The notes under the pieces: model-generated | Database searches by the model: none | The model's input: only the letters and a program-made list of their open reading frames with translations | Told to the model about the DNA's origin: nothing | Part shown: positions 29,787-39,096 of the stretch, piece after piece | How positions within the stretch are numbered: position 1 is the first letter of the stretch | Layout: every line of letters begins with the position of its first letter | Position numbers and translations under genes: made by a program | Assembly (NCBI GenBank): GCA_934503275.1 | Contig: CAKSVD010000007.1 | Location: forward strand, 1-64,000 | DNA: 64,000 bases | Source: an uncultured Faecalibacterium sp. | GTDB lineage: Bacteria > Bacillota > Clostridia > Oscillospirales > Ruminococcaceae | Reading direction: 5' to 3'

Positions 29787-31277
29787 ATGCCGCAGGCAAT
29801 TCATATCAGCCCCATCGACAATGTGGTCGTTGCCCTGCACCCCATTGCCAAGGGCACGCTGGTGGAGGTGGACGGCCTTGCCGTCACCGCACTGGAGGAT
29901 ATCCCGCAGGGTCACAAGATGGCAGTCAAGCCCATCCAGAACGGCGAAAACGTCATCAAGTACGGCTTCCCCATCGGTCACGCCACCGCAGACGCCGCCC
30001 CCGGCACCTGGATGCACACCCACAACGTGCACACCAACCTGTCCGGCGAGGTGGAGTACAGCTATAACCCCGCCCCGGATCTGGCTCCGCTGCCTAAGGC
30101 AGAGCCGGAGACCTTTATGGGCTTCCGCCGCAAGGACGGCCGCGCCGCCATCCGCAACGAGATCTGGATCATCCCCACCGTGGGCTGCGTGAATGATATC
30201 GCCAAAAAGATGGTGGCCGACAATCAGGATCTGGTCACCGGCTCCATCGAGGGTCTGTACACCTTTACCCATCCCTTCGGCTGCAGCCAGACCGGCCACG
30301 ACCACGCACAGACCCGCAAGCTGCTGGCTGCGCTGGTGCGCCACCCCAATGCCGCCGCCGTTCTGGTGCTGCATCTGGGCTGCGAGAACCTGCAGCACGA
30401 TCAGTTCGTGGAGGAACTGGGCGAGTACGACCACGACCGCGTCAAGTTCCTGACCTGTCAGGACGTGGAGGACGAGTTTGCCGCCGCCCGCGATATCCTG
30501 AAGGAATTGGCTGCCTATGCCGGGCAGTTCAAGCGCCAGCCCATCCCCGTGTCTGAGTTGGTGGTGGGCATGAAGTGCGGCGGTTCGGACGGCCTGTCCG
30601 GCATCACCGCCAACCCCACCATCGGCCGCTTCTCCGACATGATGGGCCAGCGCGGCGGCTCTACCGTGCTGACCGAGGTGCCCGAGATGTTCGGTGCAGA
30701 GGGCTTCCTGATGGACCGCTGCATCAACAAGGAGGTATTCGTCAAGGCCGAGCACATGATCAACGGCTTTAAGGAGTACTTTATCAGCCACAACGAGGTG
30801 GTGTACGATAACCCCTCTCCGGGCAACAAGGCCGGCGGCATCACCACGCTGGAGGATAAGAGCTGCGGCTGCGTGCAGAAGGGCGGCACCGCCCCCATCA
30901 TGGACGTCATCGGCTACGGCGACCCCGTGGTGACCAAGGGCCTGAATATGCTCTACGGCCCCGGCAACGATCTGGTCTCTGCCACCGCCATGACGGCAGC
31001 AGGCGCACACCTGATCCTGTTCTCCACCGGCCGCGGCACCCCGTTCTCCGCTCCGGCTCCCACCCTGAAGATCTCCACCAACACCCCGCTGGCAGAGAAG
31101 AAGGGCGGCTGGATCGATTTCAACACCGGTGTCATCGCAGACGGTGAAAAGACCATCGACGAGGCTGCAAAGGATCTGCTGGATCTGGTCATCCGTGTGG
31201 CCAGCGGCGAGCAGACCAAGGCGGAAAAGCACGGCTTCCGCGAGATCTCCATCTTCAAGGACGGCGTGGTTCTGTAA
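29787..31277 (+). CDS. uxaA: Altronate dehydratase
   Basis: The 496-residue protein has an N-terminal SAF-like domain (about 1-95, with WMHTHNVHTNLSG metal ligands) and the large UxaA domain (about 110-496: FTHPFGCSQTGHDHAQT, MKCGGSDGLSGITANP). UxaA dehydrates D-altronate to 2-keto-3-deoxy-D-gluconate using iron. ATG at 29787 follows AAGGAGA. It lies 84 bases after uxaB, completing the galacturonate branch with uxaC. Confidence 0.94.
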   Translation: MPQAIHISPIDNVVVALHPIAKGTLVEVDGLAVTALEDIPQGHKMAVKPIQNGENVIKYGFPIGHATADAAPGTWMHTHNVHTNLSGEVEYSYNPAPDLAPLPKAEPETFMGFRRKDGRAAIRNEIWIIPTVGCVNDIAKKMVADNQDLVTGSIEGLYTFTHPFGCSQTGHDHAQTRKLLAALVRHPNAAAVLVLHLGCENLQHDQFVEELGEYDHDRVKFLTCQDVEDEFAAARDILKELAAYAGQFKRQPIPVSELVVGMKCGGSDGLSGITANPTIGRFSDMMGQRGGSTVLTEVPEMFGAEGFLMDRCINKEVFVKAEHMINGFKEYFISHNEVVYDNPSPGNKAGGITTLEDKSCGCVQKGGTAPIMDVIGYGDPVVTKGLNMLYGPGNDLVSATAMTAAGAHLILFSTGRGTPFSAPAPTLKISTNTPLAEKKGGWIDFNTGVIADGEKTIDEAAKDLLDLVIRVASGEQTKAEKHGFREISIFKDGVVL

Positions 31278-31350
31278 CTGAAAAGGGCTGCTGTACGGCA
31301 AAAGCGGTACGGCGGCCTTTTTGCGCATAAAAAGAAGGGAAGTGTATGGA

Positions 31351-31509
31351 ATGTTGGGCACAAATGGAGTGCTGCTGTTGACACTGCTGCTTTATGCGGC
31401 TATCATTTATGGTGCAGTACGATTGATCAAATATCTGATCCGCTACGGCATTGATTACTACTTCCAGAAGTTGGAGCAGCAGCCGGAGCAGACCGAGCAC
31501 AAGGAATGA
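31351..31509 (+). CDS. 52-residue single-span membrane protein
   Basis: From ATG at 31351 the frame gives MLGTNGVLLLTLLLYAAIIY followed by a basic/amphipathic segment and a Glu/Gln-rich tail. It has one likely membrane helix with a cytoplasmic C-terminus. AAGGGAAG lies upstream. It sits between uxaA and the epimerase gene in the same direction, with no clear terminator after it. Function unknown. Confidence 0.55.
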   Translation: MLGTNGVLLLTLLLYAAIIYGAVRLIKYLIRYGIDYYFQKLEQQPEQTEHKE

Positions 31510-31552
31510 ACCACCGGGGCGACCCGGCGGCAATAATAGGAGGCTTTTACTT

Positions 31553-32434
31553 ATGAATCAGATCACCACCCGGTACATCACCGAGAACGGCGCCTGCTAC
31601 GAGCAGTACGTCATCACCGACCCCGAGGCAAAGACCGCCCTGACCATCACCCCCGAGCGCGGCGGTATGATCACCAGCTTTACGCTGGACGGCGAGGAGT
31701 TTGTCTGGACCCGCCGCCCCAATTTCTCGGAGTGCAACCGTCCCCGCTTTGGCGTGCCGGTGCTGTTCCCCAGCTGCGGCAACCCGGATAACGGTGTGCA
31801 CATCTTTGACGGCAAGGCCTACCCCATGGAGACCCACGGCTTTGCCGACCTGTGCGCATGGGAAGTGGAAAGCGTTGGCCCGGACGGCGTGACGCTGGCA
31901 CTGGAGTCCACCCCGCTGACCAAGTTCCTCTACCCGTTCGATTTCACCCTGCTGCTCAACTATAATCTGGAGGGTAACAAGGCACTGGTCAGCCTGACCG
32001 TCATCAACGAGGGCAACACCGATATGCCCTTCAGCTTTGGCTACCATCCCTACTTTACCGCCTCCAAGCTGGAGAACGTGGAGTTCGACATCAAGTGCGC
32101 CACCTGCTCCGATAACGCCAAGGGCGAGCAGCCCGCCGCCCCGGAAAAGATCACCCTCACCCGCAAGGAGGGCGCAGACAACTCTGTCCGTCTGCTGACC
32201 GGTGTGCAGTTCCCCATGACCCTGACCGACAAGGGCAACGGCCACAAGGTGACCGTGGACGCGGACGAGACCTTTGAAAACGGTGTGCTGTGGCAGCAGG
32301 ATGCCGAAAGCTTTGTCTGCATGGAGCCTTGGAACGGCTGGGCCAACAGCGTGAACGAGGACGGCAAGCACGAGGTTCTGGAGCCGGACGAGGCCATGAC
32401 CAGCGAGTGGAGCATCACTATCGAGAAGGCCTGA
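31553..32434 (+). CDS. Aldose 1-epimerase family protein
   Basis: The 293-residue protein has the galactose mutarotase-like fold: TPERGGMITSFTLDGEEFVW, GVPVLFPSCGN, METHGFADLCAW (His near residue 93), FSFGYHPYFTAS (His near 165) and WNGWANSV. It belongs to the YeaD-like epimerases that interconvert alpha and beta anomers of hexoses or hexose phosphates. Placement after the uxa genes suggests use in hexuronate or sugar catabolism. A strong ATAGGAGG site decides the start. Confidence 0.85.
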   Translation: MNQITTRYITENGACYEQYVITDPEAKTALTITPERGGMITSFTLDGEEFVWTRRPNFSECNRPRFGVPVLFPSCGNPDNGVHIFDGKAYPMETHGFADLCAWEVESVGPDGVTLALESTPLTKFLYPFDFTLLLNYNLEGNKALVSLTVINEGNTDMPFSFGYHPYFTASKLENVEFDIKCATCSDNAKGEQPAAPEKITLTRKEGADNSVRLLTGVQFPMTLTDKGNGHKVTVDADETFENGVLWQQDAESFVCMEPWNGWANSVNEDGKHEVLEPDEAMTSEWSITIEKA

Positions 32435-32462
32435 AAAAATTTTCTGAATAACATTTTTTAGT

Positions 32463-32496
32463 AAAATCGGGCAGCCTGCGGGCTGCCCGATTTTAC
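32463..32496 (+). terminator. Terminator after the epimerase gene
   Basis: AAATCGGGCAGC and GGCTGCCCGATTT pair, followed by TTACTT. Confidence 0.85.
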
Positions 32497-32510
32497 TTAC
32501 TCCTTTTCGT

Positions 32511-32712
32511 GAAAAAAGGGGTTCTGAAAAGCCCACGTTTGCGAAGCAATAAAAGCCCCAGTGGGGCTTTTAAGCGGCAGAGCGGTCTGCGTAAGCAGAT
32601 GGAGGGGCTTTGCCCCGACAAGCTCCGCAGGCTTTTCAGAACCCCGAAATTTAAATATCTTTTCCTCTGAAAATGCCCAGAGCACAAGCGGAGGGCATTT
32701 CAAATCGTCCTG
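32511..32712. repeat. Intergenic repeat, family A (interrupted copy)
   Basis: GGGTTCTGAAAAGCC and GGCTTTTCAGAACCC form a long inverted repeat, here split by about 90 bases. The family tail follows (AT-rich segment, then CCAGAGCACAAGCGGAGGGC). Related copies are near 37745, 42565, 43135, 44305, 44515 and 49700. Confidence 0.75.
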
Positions 32713-32732
32713 TCCGGAAAGGAAAGCGGTTT

Positions 32733-33143
32733 TTAGTGGCAATTGCCGGTGCAGCCGCCCTTGTCGGCGTGGCAGGCGTGAGAGCCGCAGCTGTGGCTCT
32801 CCTCGTGGTCGTGGTGGGTGCAGCGGGCGTTGGGGTCAAAGACCAGCGTGCCGGCAAGATAAGCCGCCGCAGCGCTGTCGGCATCGCCGGCGATGCCGCC
32901 GCACAGCCGGATGCCGGCCTGTGCCAGTGCCATCTGTGCCCCGCCGCCAATGCCGCCGCACAGCAGCACATTTACGCCGTTGCGCACCAGAAAGCCCACC
33001 AGTGCACCGTGGCCCTGCCCGTCGGTGGAGACGACTTCGGCGCTGGTAATGCGGCCCTCCTCGGCGGTGTACAGCTTGAACTGCGCAGAGTGGCCGAAGT
33101 GCTGGAACACCTGACCGTTTTCATAAGGAATTGCGATCTTCAT
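32733..33143 (-). CDS. NifX/NifB-associated dinitrogenase cofactor domain protein with metal-binding tail
   Basis: The 136-residue protein has the Nitro_FeMo-Co domain (KIAIPYENGQVFQHFGHSAQ, then NVLLCGGIGGGAQMALAQAG) and a C-terminal tail packed with His and Cys (CTHHDHEESHSCGSHACHAD, then CTGNCH). Such proteins bind metal clusters or iron-sulfur/molybdenum cofactors. In non-diazotrophs their role is unclear and may be metal chaperoning. No nif genes are near. AAGGAG precedes the start. Confidence 0.85.
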   Translation of the reverse strand: MKIAIPYENGQVFQHFGHSAQFKLYTAEEGRITSAEVVSTDGQGHGALVGFLVRNGVNVLLCGGIGGGAQMALAQAGIRLCGGIAGDADSAAAAYLAGTLVFDPNARCTHHDHEESHSCGSHACHADKGGCTGNCH

Positions 33144-33325
33144 ACTAAAAACTCCTTCCTGTGTACGAGATTTTCTCTCCCTATTCTAACAGATTGCGCT
33201 GAAATAGGGAAGAGTGACCGCGCTTTTTGCGCCTTTTGGGGCGGAAAACATAGCCGGTATGTAAAAATGATATCAGAAACTGCCGTAAAATGTATTATAA
33301 TAGAGCCCGAAAAGAGGGTACAAGT

Positions 33326-34117
33326 ATGAAAACAAAGCATCACGGGCAAATGTCCGAGTCCTTTCTTACGGCGGTGTTCCTTTCGCTGTCCGGCGGCTTA
33401 CAGGATGCCTACACCTATCTGTTCCGGGGCAAGGTGTTTGCCAATGCCCAGACCGGCAATATCGTGCTGCTGAGCGCCAATATCATGGATGGCCGGTGGG
33501 ATAAGGTACTGCACTATCTGGTGCCGTTGTGCGCCTTTGCGCTGGGGGTGCTGGCTGCGGAAAAAATGCGGGAGCACTTTCAGGCGATGCAGCGGTTGCA
33601 CTGGCGGCAGCTGGTGGTGCTGGGCGAGGTGCTGCTGCTGTTTGCGGTGGGCTTTCTGCCGCAATCGCAGAACTTGCTGGCCAACGCCATTGTTTCTTTT
33701 TCCTGCGCCATGCAGGTGCAGGCATTCCGCAAGGTGAACGGCTACGCCTTTGCCAGTACCATGTGCATCGGCGACCTGCGCAGCGGCGTGGAGGCCTTTT
33801 GCATCTGGCGCAAGTCCCATGAGCCCCACGCAAAGGATAGGATGGTGCGCTACTTCGGCATCATATTCCTGTTCGCGCTGGGGGCAGGGCTGGGCAGCAA
33901 GAGTGCGGCGCAGCTGGGCGGCAGAGCCATCTGGATCTCCTGCTGCTTTTTGCTGGTCAGCTTTGCGCTGATGTTCATCCGGGAGGAACTGGAAGAGAAC
34001 CCGGTCATCGAAAAAGACCTGACCGCCATCCGGCAGGAGACCCGGGAGATCGACCGCACCCTGAAGCAGGAACTGCAGGAGGAGCAGCGGGAACTGAAAC
34101 AGAGCGCCCGGAAATAA
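33326..34117 (+). CDS. DUF1275 (YoaK-type) membrane protein
   Basis: The 263-residue protein shows the DUF1275 opening GGLQDAYTYLFRGKVFANAQTG shortened here as GGLQDAYTYL, then NAQTGNIVLLSA. It has about six hydrophobic segments and a charged, probably coiled C-terminal tail (about 225-263). Function is unknown. The start at 33326 is preceded by GAGGG. A terminator follows. Confidence 0.8.
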   Translation: MKTKHHGQMSESFLTAVFLSLSGGLQDAYTYLFRGKVFANAQTGNIVLLSANIMDGRWDKVLHYLVPLCAFALGVLAAEKMREHFQAMQRLHWRQLVVLGEVLLLFAVGFLPQSQNLLANAIVSFSCAMQVQAFRKVNGYAFASTMCIGDLRSGVEAFCIWRKSHEPHAKDRMVRYFGIIFLFALGAGLGSKSAAQLGGRAIWISCCFLLVSFALMFIREELEENPVIEKDLTAIRQETREIDRTLKQELQEEQRELKQSARK

Positions 34118-34120
34118 GAA

Positions 34121-34165
34121 AAAAGGGGCTGCTGCACATCATTGGTGCAGCAGCCCCCTTTCTGT
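34121..34165. terminator. Bidirectional terminator
   Basis: GGGGCTGCTGCAC and GTGCAGCAGCCCC pair, with A- and T-rich flanks, between convergent genes. Confidence 0.8.
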
Positions 34166-34172
34166 ATTGGCT

Positions 34173-35084
34173 TTATTTGCGTTCCGAGCCCCGAGCCCCG
34201 GCCTTGGTCAGCAGCTGCTGGAACTTCCGGGCGGCGGTGTTCAGCGGGCGGTGATGGTCGTACACAAGGCAGATGGAGCGGGAGGGGATGATCTCCTGCA
34301 AATGCAGCTGCACCAGCTCTCCGCTGGCCAGCAGGGGTGCTGCCATGGGCTCCGGCATAAAGGCCAGGCCCAACTCGCTTTTGACCAGCGTGAGCATCTG
34401 GTCGGTGGTGGCGGCCTCGGTGTCAGGTTTCAGCACCGCGTCATGTTCCAGAAAGAATTGCCGGTAAAAGCTGCGGGTCATGCTCTCCTCGTTCAGGCAA
34501 ATCAGGGGATAACCGGCCAGTTCCTTCAGGTTCAGGGTCTGGCTGGCCAGTGCCGTAAAGGTCTTTCCGCCCACAAGGACTTCGTAAAAGGGCATCAACT
34601 CTACCATTTTCAGCCCGTTTTCCACCTCTGCGGGGGTGGTCACGATGGCAAAATCCACCTCACCGTTGCGTACTGCCTGCACCGCCTGCGGGGTGGAGTG
34701 GTTGGAGATGCGCAGCCGGATGCCCGGGTACTCGGTATGGAAAGCGCGCAGCTTTTCCGACAGGTAGATGTTCAAAGCAGTCTCTGTGGTGCTGATGCTG
34801 ATGGCACCGTGCTCCAGCGTGGCGGTGGCGCTCAGTTCTTCTTCTGCATCCTGTATCTGCACCGCCGCCGAGGCAATGCGGGAATACAGCAGCTCTCCCT
34901 CCGGTGTTAAGGTGACACCCCGGTTGGAGCGGATGAACAGCACGCAGTTCAGCTGACTTTCCAGCCGGTTCATGGCGTGGGTGATGTTGGGCTGATTATT
35001 GCCCAGCACCCGCGCCGCGCGGGTGAAGTTCTGATATTTTGCCACATAGTAGAAGATTTTGTAGTATTCCCAGTCCACATACAT
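34173..35084 (-). CDS. LysR-family transcriptional regulator
   Basis: The 303-residue protein has an N-terminal winged helix (FYYVAKYQNFTRAARVLGNN, then QPNITHAMNRLESQL) and a substrate-binding domain (about 90-295). Length is typical. It is divergent from purA by about 250 bases, so it may or may not regulate that gene. LysR proteins often control divergent neighbours. The ligand cannot be inferred. Confidence 0.88.
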   Translation of the reverse strand: MYVDWEYYKIFYYVAKYQNFTRAARVLGNNQPNITHAMNRLESQLNCVLFIRSNRGVTLTPEGELLYSRIASAAVQIQDAEEELSATATLEHGAISISTTETALNIYLSEKLRAFHTEYPGIRLRISNHSTPQAVQAVRNGEVDFAIVTTPAEVENGLKMVELMPFYEVLVGGKTFTALASQTLNLKELAGYPLICLNEESMTRSFYRQFFLEHDAVLKPDTEAATTDQMLTLVKSELGLAFMPEPMAAPLLASGELVQLHLQEIIPSRSICLVYDHHRPLNTAARKFQQLLTKAGARGSERK

Positions 35085-35268
35085 GGGTGCAGCCTCTCTT
35101 TCCTGTCGGGCTTCCGGCGCGGCCTGCGGCAGAAGCGGCTTAATGCTCTTCTTGTATCATAGCACGGTACGCCGGAATTGCAAGCGCTTTTTGTGGCGCG
35201 GCTGTGCCGGATGCGGGCAACGCCCTTTGTAATGTAAAAAACATATTGCTGCTATACACAGGATACTT

Positions 35269-35297
35269 TTTACATATTCTCTGCACGCTCGTATAAT
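35269..35297 (+). promoter_or_regulatory. Promoter of purA-pyrB
   Basis: TTTACA (35269-35274) and TATAAT (35292-35297) are spaced by 17 bases, about 40 bases upstream of purA. Confidence 0.65.
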
Positions 35298-35337
35298 ATA
35301 CACCGCAAACAGGAAACAAGAATGAAAAAGAAGGTAA

Positions 35338-36648
35338 ATGAAGTTTATGCTGACCGCTGTTACTGGAATCAACTGGGGCGATGAGGGCAAGGGCCGCGTC
35401 ATCGACCTGCTGGCCGAAAATGCCGATATCGTTGCGCGCTATCAGGGCGGCAACAATGCCGGCCATACCGTTGTGACCGAGAAGGGCAAGTTCATCCTGA
35501 ACCTGCTGCCCTCCGGCATCCTGCACCCGGAGGTGACCTGCGTGCTGGGCACCGGTATGGTGATCGACCTCGAGCATCTGGCCGGGGAGATGGAGGCCAT
35601 TGAGGCGCGCGGCGTAAAGGTGGAGCCGGAAAACCTGAAACTCTCCGATAAAGCTACCATCTCCATGCCGTGGCACAAGGTTCAGGACGGGCTGGAGGAG
35701 GATCGCCTTGCCAAAAAGGGCGGCGCGTTCGGCTCTACCCGGCGCGGCATTGCTTACGCTTACAGCGACAAGTACCGCAAAAAGACCCTGCGTCTGGGCG
35801 ACCTTTTGCATCTGGACGAGGAGCGCACCCAGAACCGTCTGCACATGATCCTGGACGCCAAAAACATGGAACTGGCAGGCTGCTACCATCAGGAGCCCAT
35901 GAGCTACGATGCCCTGCTGAACTGGTGCAGGCAGCAGGCTGCGTACTTTGCACCCTTCATCTGTGATGTGGGCGCTTTCTTGCAGCAGGCGCACGACAGC
36001 GGCAAGCGCATCGTGCTGGAAGCGCAGCTGGGCGCAATGCGGGATATCGACTACGGCATCTTCCCGTTCACTTCCAGCTCTAACACGCTGGCAGCCTACG
36101 CGCCGCTGGGTGCGGGCATCCCGAACTGCAAGCTGGACCATGTGGTGGGCGTGCTGAAAGCCTACTCCACCTGCGTGGGTGCTGGCCCCTTTGCGGCAGA
36201 GAACGCAATGGGCGAGGCGTGGAACGAAAAGCTGCGCAAGTCCGGCGGCGAGTACGGCGCGGCCACCGGCCGTCCCCGCCGGGTGGGCCCCTTTGACTGC
36301 GTTGCCAGCCGCTATGGCCTGCAATGTCAGGGTGCGGATAAGATCGCACTGACCAAGCTGGACGTGCTGAGCAGCATGAAGCAGATCCCGGTCATCACCG
36401 GTTACAAGCTGGACGGCGTGGAGGTCCCCCGCTTCGACACCCTGTCCGACCTTGACCGTGTGCAGCCGGTGGTCACGCTGCTGCCGGGCTGGAACAAGGA
36501 TATCTCCGGCTGCCGCAGCTGGGCGGAACTGCCCAAGGAAGCCAAGGCCTATGTGGAATTCCTTGAAAAGCAGCTGGAACACGAGATCCAGTTTGTTTCC
36601 ACCGGCGCAGAGCGCGAAAAGTTTGTGCTGAAGGGAGAATGGCTGTGA
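35338..36648 (+). CDS. purA: Adenylosuccinate synthetase
   Basis: The 436-residue protein has the GTP-binding P-loop GDEGKGR (residues 14-20) and NNAGHTVV. It also has GSTRRGIAYAYSDKYRKK and TGRPRRVGPFD. PurA joins IMP and aspartate using GTP on the way to AMP. The frame overlaps pyrB by 10 bases, so purine and pyrimidine steps are translationally coupled. ATG codons at 35338 and 35347 are both possible. Confidence 0.95.
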   Translation: MKFMLTAVTGINWGDEGKGRVIDLLAENADIVARYQGGNNAGHTVVTEKGKFILNLLPSGILHPEVTCVLGTGMVIDLEHLAGEMEAIEARGVKVEPENLKLSDKATISMPWHKVQDGLEEDRLAKKGGAFGSTRRGIAYAYSDKYRKKTLRLGDLLHLDEERTQNRLHMILDAKNMELAGCYHQEPMSYDALLNWCRQQAAYFAPFICDVGAFLQQAHDSGKRIVLEAQLGAMRDIDYGIFPFTSSSNTLAAYAPLGAGIPNCKLDHVVGVLKAYSTCVGAGPFAAENAMGEAWNEKLRKSGGEYGAATGRPRRVGPFDCVASRYGLQCQGADKIALTKLDVLSSMKQIPVITGYKLDGVEVPRFDTLSDLDRVQPVVTLLPGWNKDISGCRSWAELPKEAKAYVEFLEKQLEHEIQFVSTGAEREKFVLKGEWL

Positions 36649-37595
36649 GACATTTTATTGAGCCCAGAAGCTTTTCTCTGACCGAGCAGCTGGCACTGCT
36701 CGACCTTGCCGACCGGATGGAGGCCGATCCCGCCCCCTACGCCCACCTGTGCGACGGCCGCATTCTGGCCACGTTGTTCTACGAGCCCAGCACCCGCACC
36801 CGCCTTTCCTTTGAATCCGCCATGCTGCGGCTGGGCGGCAAGACGCTGGGCTTTGCAGGGGCCCAGCTTTCCAGCGCCAGCAAGGGCGAAACGGTGGCCG
36901 ATACCGCCCGCGTGGTAAGCAACTATGCAGACGTCATTGCCATGCGCCACCCCAAGGAGGGCGCACCGCTGCGGGCGTCCATGTATGCGCGGGTGCCGGT
37001 CATCAATGCAGGCGATGGCGGCCACGCCCACCCCTCCCAGACCATGATCGACCTGATGACCATTCGCCAGCGCAAAGGGCGGCTGGATCATTTGACTATC
37101 GGCTTCTGCGGCGACCTCAAGTTCGGCCGGACGGTGCACTCCCTCACCGCCGCGCTGAGCCAGTTCGAGGGCAACCGGTTTGTGTTCATCTCGCCGGAGG
37201 AACTGCGCATCCCGCAGTACGTCAAGGACGAGACCCTGACCCCGCTGCACCAGAACTATAAAGAGACCGCAGACCTTGAGGCCGAGTTGCCCGGTCTGGA
37301 TGTGTTGTACATGACCCGCATCCAGAAGGAGCGCTTTTTCAACGAGGAGGACTATCTGCGGTTGAAGGGCTGCTATGAGTTGGACGAAAAGCTGCTGCAG
37401 CTGGCGCCGCCCACCATGCCGGTGCTGCACCCGCTCCCCCGCATCGACGAGATCAAGCCGGACGTGGACAACGACCCCCGCGCCGCCTATTTCGATCAGG
37501 TGCATAACGGCGTGTATATCCGCATGGCCATTATACTGGCGCTGCTGGGCATCCCCGACCCGCTGACCGGGAAAAAGGTGCTGGAAAGTATATAA
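36639..37595 (+). CDS. pyrB: Aspartate carbamoyltransferase catalytic chain
   Basis: The 318-residue protein has the carbamoyl-phosphate loop FYEPSTRTRLSFE (47-59), HPSQTMIDL and HPLPRIDEI signatures. It catalyses the first committed step of pyrimidine synthesis. No pyrI regulatory chain gene follows, only a terminator. Its ATG lies within the last codons of purA. Confidence 0.95.
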   Translation: MAVRHFIEPRSFSLTEQLALLDLADRMEADPAPYAHLCDGRILATLFYEPSTRTRLSFESAMLRLGGKTLGFAGAQLSSASKGETVADTARVVSNYADVIAMRHPKEGAPLRASMYARVPVINAGDGGHAHPSQTMIDLMTIRQRKGRLDHLTIGFCGDLKFGRTVHSLTAALSQFEGNRFVFISPEELRIPQYVKDETLTPLHQNYKETADLEAELPGLDVLYMTRIQKERFFNEEDYLRLKGCYELDEKLLQLAPPTMPVLHPLPRIDEIKPDVDNDPRAAYFDQVHNGVYIRMAIILALLGIPDPLTGKKVLESI

Positions 37596-37602
37596 AGTGG
37601 AA

Positions 37603-37645
37603 ACAGGGCTGCTGCACAAAGCAACGTGCAGCAGCCCTGTTTTTG
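37603..37645 (+). terminator. Terminator after pyrB
   Basis: ACAGGGCTGCTGCAC and GTGCAGCAGCCCTGT pair, followed by TTTTTG. Confidence 0.85.
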
Positions 37646-37649
37646 CGTC

Positions 37650-37860
37650 TAGCGGCTCGTCCTCTCAGTCTCGCTGCGCTCGCCCGCAGCGCCGCCGCTT
37701 CCGTAGGAAGCAGGCGCTGCAAATGCCGTTTACCTTTACGACCCCTCCCCGTGAAAAGGCAATTCTGGAAAATCCGCAGATTTTCCAGAATTGCGAAATT
37801 ATAAATAATTTTTCCGCTGAATATGCCCAGAGCAGCGCGGAGCGCATTCCAAATTTTCCC
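37650..37860. repeat. Intergenic repeats (family B fragment, then family A)
   Basis: First a CTCAGTCTCGCTGCGCTC stretch, the family B signature. Then a family A unit: GCAATTCTGGAAAATC and GATTTTCCAGAATTGC inverted repeat, AT-rich spacer, CCAGAGCAGCGCGGAGCGC tail. No gene is supported here. Confidence 0.65.
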
Positions 37861-37861
37861 G

Positions 37862-38044
37862 CTACCCCCGCAGCGGCGGGTCCGGTATAAAGATCATAGT
37901 GCCCCGGGCGGAAAAAAGCAGCTGCGGCATCATGCAGCTGTACCCCAGCCATAGCACTGCCAGAATGCACAGCACCAAGAGCACCCGGCGCAAAAGCACC
38001 GGACGCCGGGTGGGGGAATATCGTTTTCTGCGGTCACGCTGCAT
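37862..38044 (-). CDS. 60-residue basic single-span membrane protein
   Basis: A strong AAGGAGGG site precedes ATG at 38044. The basic start (MQRDRRKRYSPTRRP) is followed by a membrane helix (VLLVLCILAVLWLGYSCMM), so the N-terminus should be cytoplasmic. It is divergent from rnz. Function unknown; the ribosome site and composition make it a likely real gene. Confidence 0.6.
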   Translation of the reverse strand: MQRDRRKRYSPTRRPVLLRRVLLVLCILAVLWLGYSCMMPQLLFSARGTMIFIPDPPLRG

Positions 38045-38157
38045 AGGCTGCGCCCTCCTTTTTCAAGGCTCTGCCCAGCTTATGCCGCAGCAGAAAGAAT
38101 TGTGCACCGGCGGGGTTTGTGGTAAGATAACAGGGAAGAACCACGGAGGAACTGCTT

Positions 38158-39096
38158 ATGCTGACCATTACACTGCTGGGCACGGCTGCCACCATGCCGC
38201 TGCCGGAGCGTGCCCTGACCGCCGCTGTGGCGGAGTGCGGCGGGCACAGCCTGCTGCTGGACTGCGGCGAGGGCACCCAGACCGCCGCCCGCCGCGCCGG
38301 GGTGAACCTGATGCGCGCAGACGCCATCTGCCTGACCCACTACCACGGGGATCATATCTTTGGTCTGCCCGGGCTTTTGCAGACCCTTGGGGCGCAGGGA
38401 CGTACCCGCCCGCTGGTGCTGCTGGGGCCGGAGGGGCTTTTGGAGGTCTGGCGGGCGGTGTATGCCCTGACTGGGCCGCTGCCCTATGCGGTAAAGCCGC
38501 TTATCTGCCGCGCCGGACAGCCGGTGGAGTTGGAAACGCTCTCGGCGGGGTGGCCCGCCGGGGCGGTACTGCTGCCGGTGGCCACAAAGCACCGGGTGCG
38601 CAGTCTGGGCTACCGGCTGGAACTGCCCCGGGCGGGCAGATTCGACCCGGAAAAGGCGCGGGCGCTGGGCGTACCGGTGACCCAGTGGCGGCTTTTGCAG
38701 CGGGGGCAGGCCGTGCAGCTGGCAGAGCGCACAGTGCAGCCCGCCGAGGTGCTGGGCGCGCCCCGCAAGGGGCTGCGGTTCGTCTTTTCCGGCGACAGTG
38801 CGCCCTGCCCGGCGCTGGAGCAGGCGGCGCAGGGCGCAGACCTTCTGCTCTGCGATGCCACCTATGCCCTGCCGGAACAGCAGGAGCAGGCCGCGCAGTG
38901 GGGGCACAGCACCTTTGGACAGAGCGCGGCGCTGGCGGCAAAGGCCGGGGCAAAGCGGCTGTGGCTGGTGCACTATTCCCCCATGATCACCGACCCGGAG
39001 GAGCAGCTTGCACAGGCGCAGAGCATCTTCCCGGCGGCAGAATGTGGCTTTGACGGCAAGCGCATTACCCTGCATTACGAGGAGAACGAGGAATGA
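38158..39096 (+). CDS. rnz: Ribonuclease Z
   Basis: The 312-residue metallo-beta-lactamase-fold nuclease has the zinc motif HYHGDH (61-66) and downstream FSGDSAPC and GHSTFGQSAALAAKAGAK. RNase Z cuts the 3' trailer from tRNA precursors that lack an encoded CCA. It overlaps cca by 4 bases (ATGA), so trailer removal and CCA addition are encoded as a coupled pair. This fits a genome in which some tRNAs, such as tRNA-Tyr here, lack CCA. Confidence 0.93.
   Translation: MLTITLLGTAATMPLPERALTAAVAECGGHSLLLDCGEGTQTAARRAGVNLMRADAICLTHYHGDHIFGLPGLLQTLGAQGRTRPLVLLGPEGLLEVWRAVYALTGPLPYAVKPLICRAGQPVELETLSAGWPAGAVLLPVATKHRVRSLGYRLELPRAGRFDPEKARALGVPVTQWRLLQRGQAVQLAERTVQPAEVLGAPRKGLRFVFSGDSAPCPALEQAAQGADLLLCDATYALPEQQEQAAQWGHSTFGQSAALAAKAGAKRLWLVHYSPMITDPEEQLAQAQSIFPAAECGFDGKRITLHYEENEE

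Noticed and set aside
32511..32712. Possible structured RNA or riboswitch upstream of the NifX-type gene
   Set aside because: The structure belongs to the family A intergenic repeat and lies downstream of that gene's stop, not in its leader.
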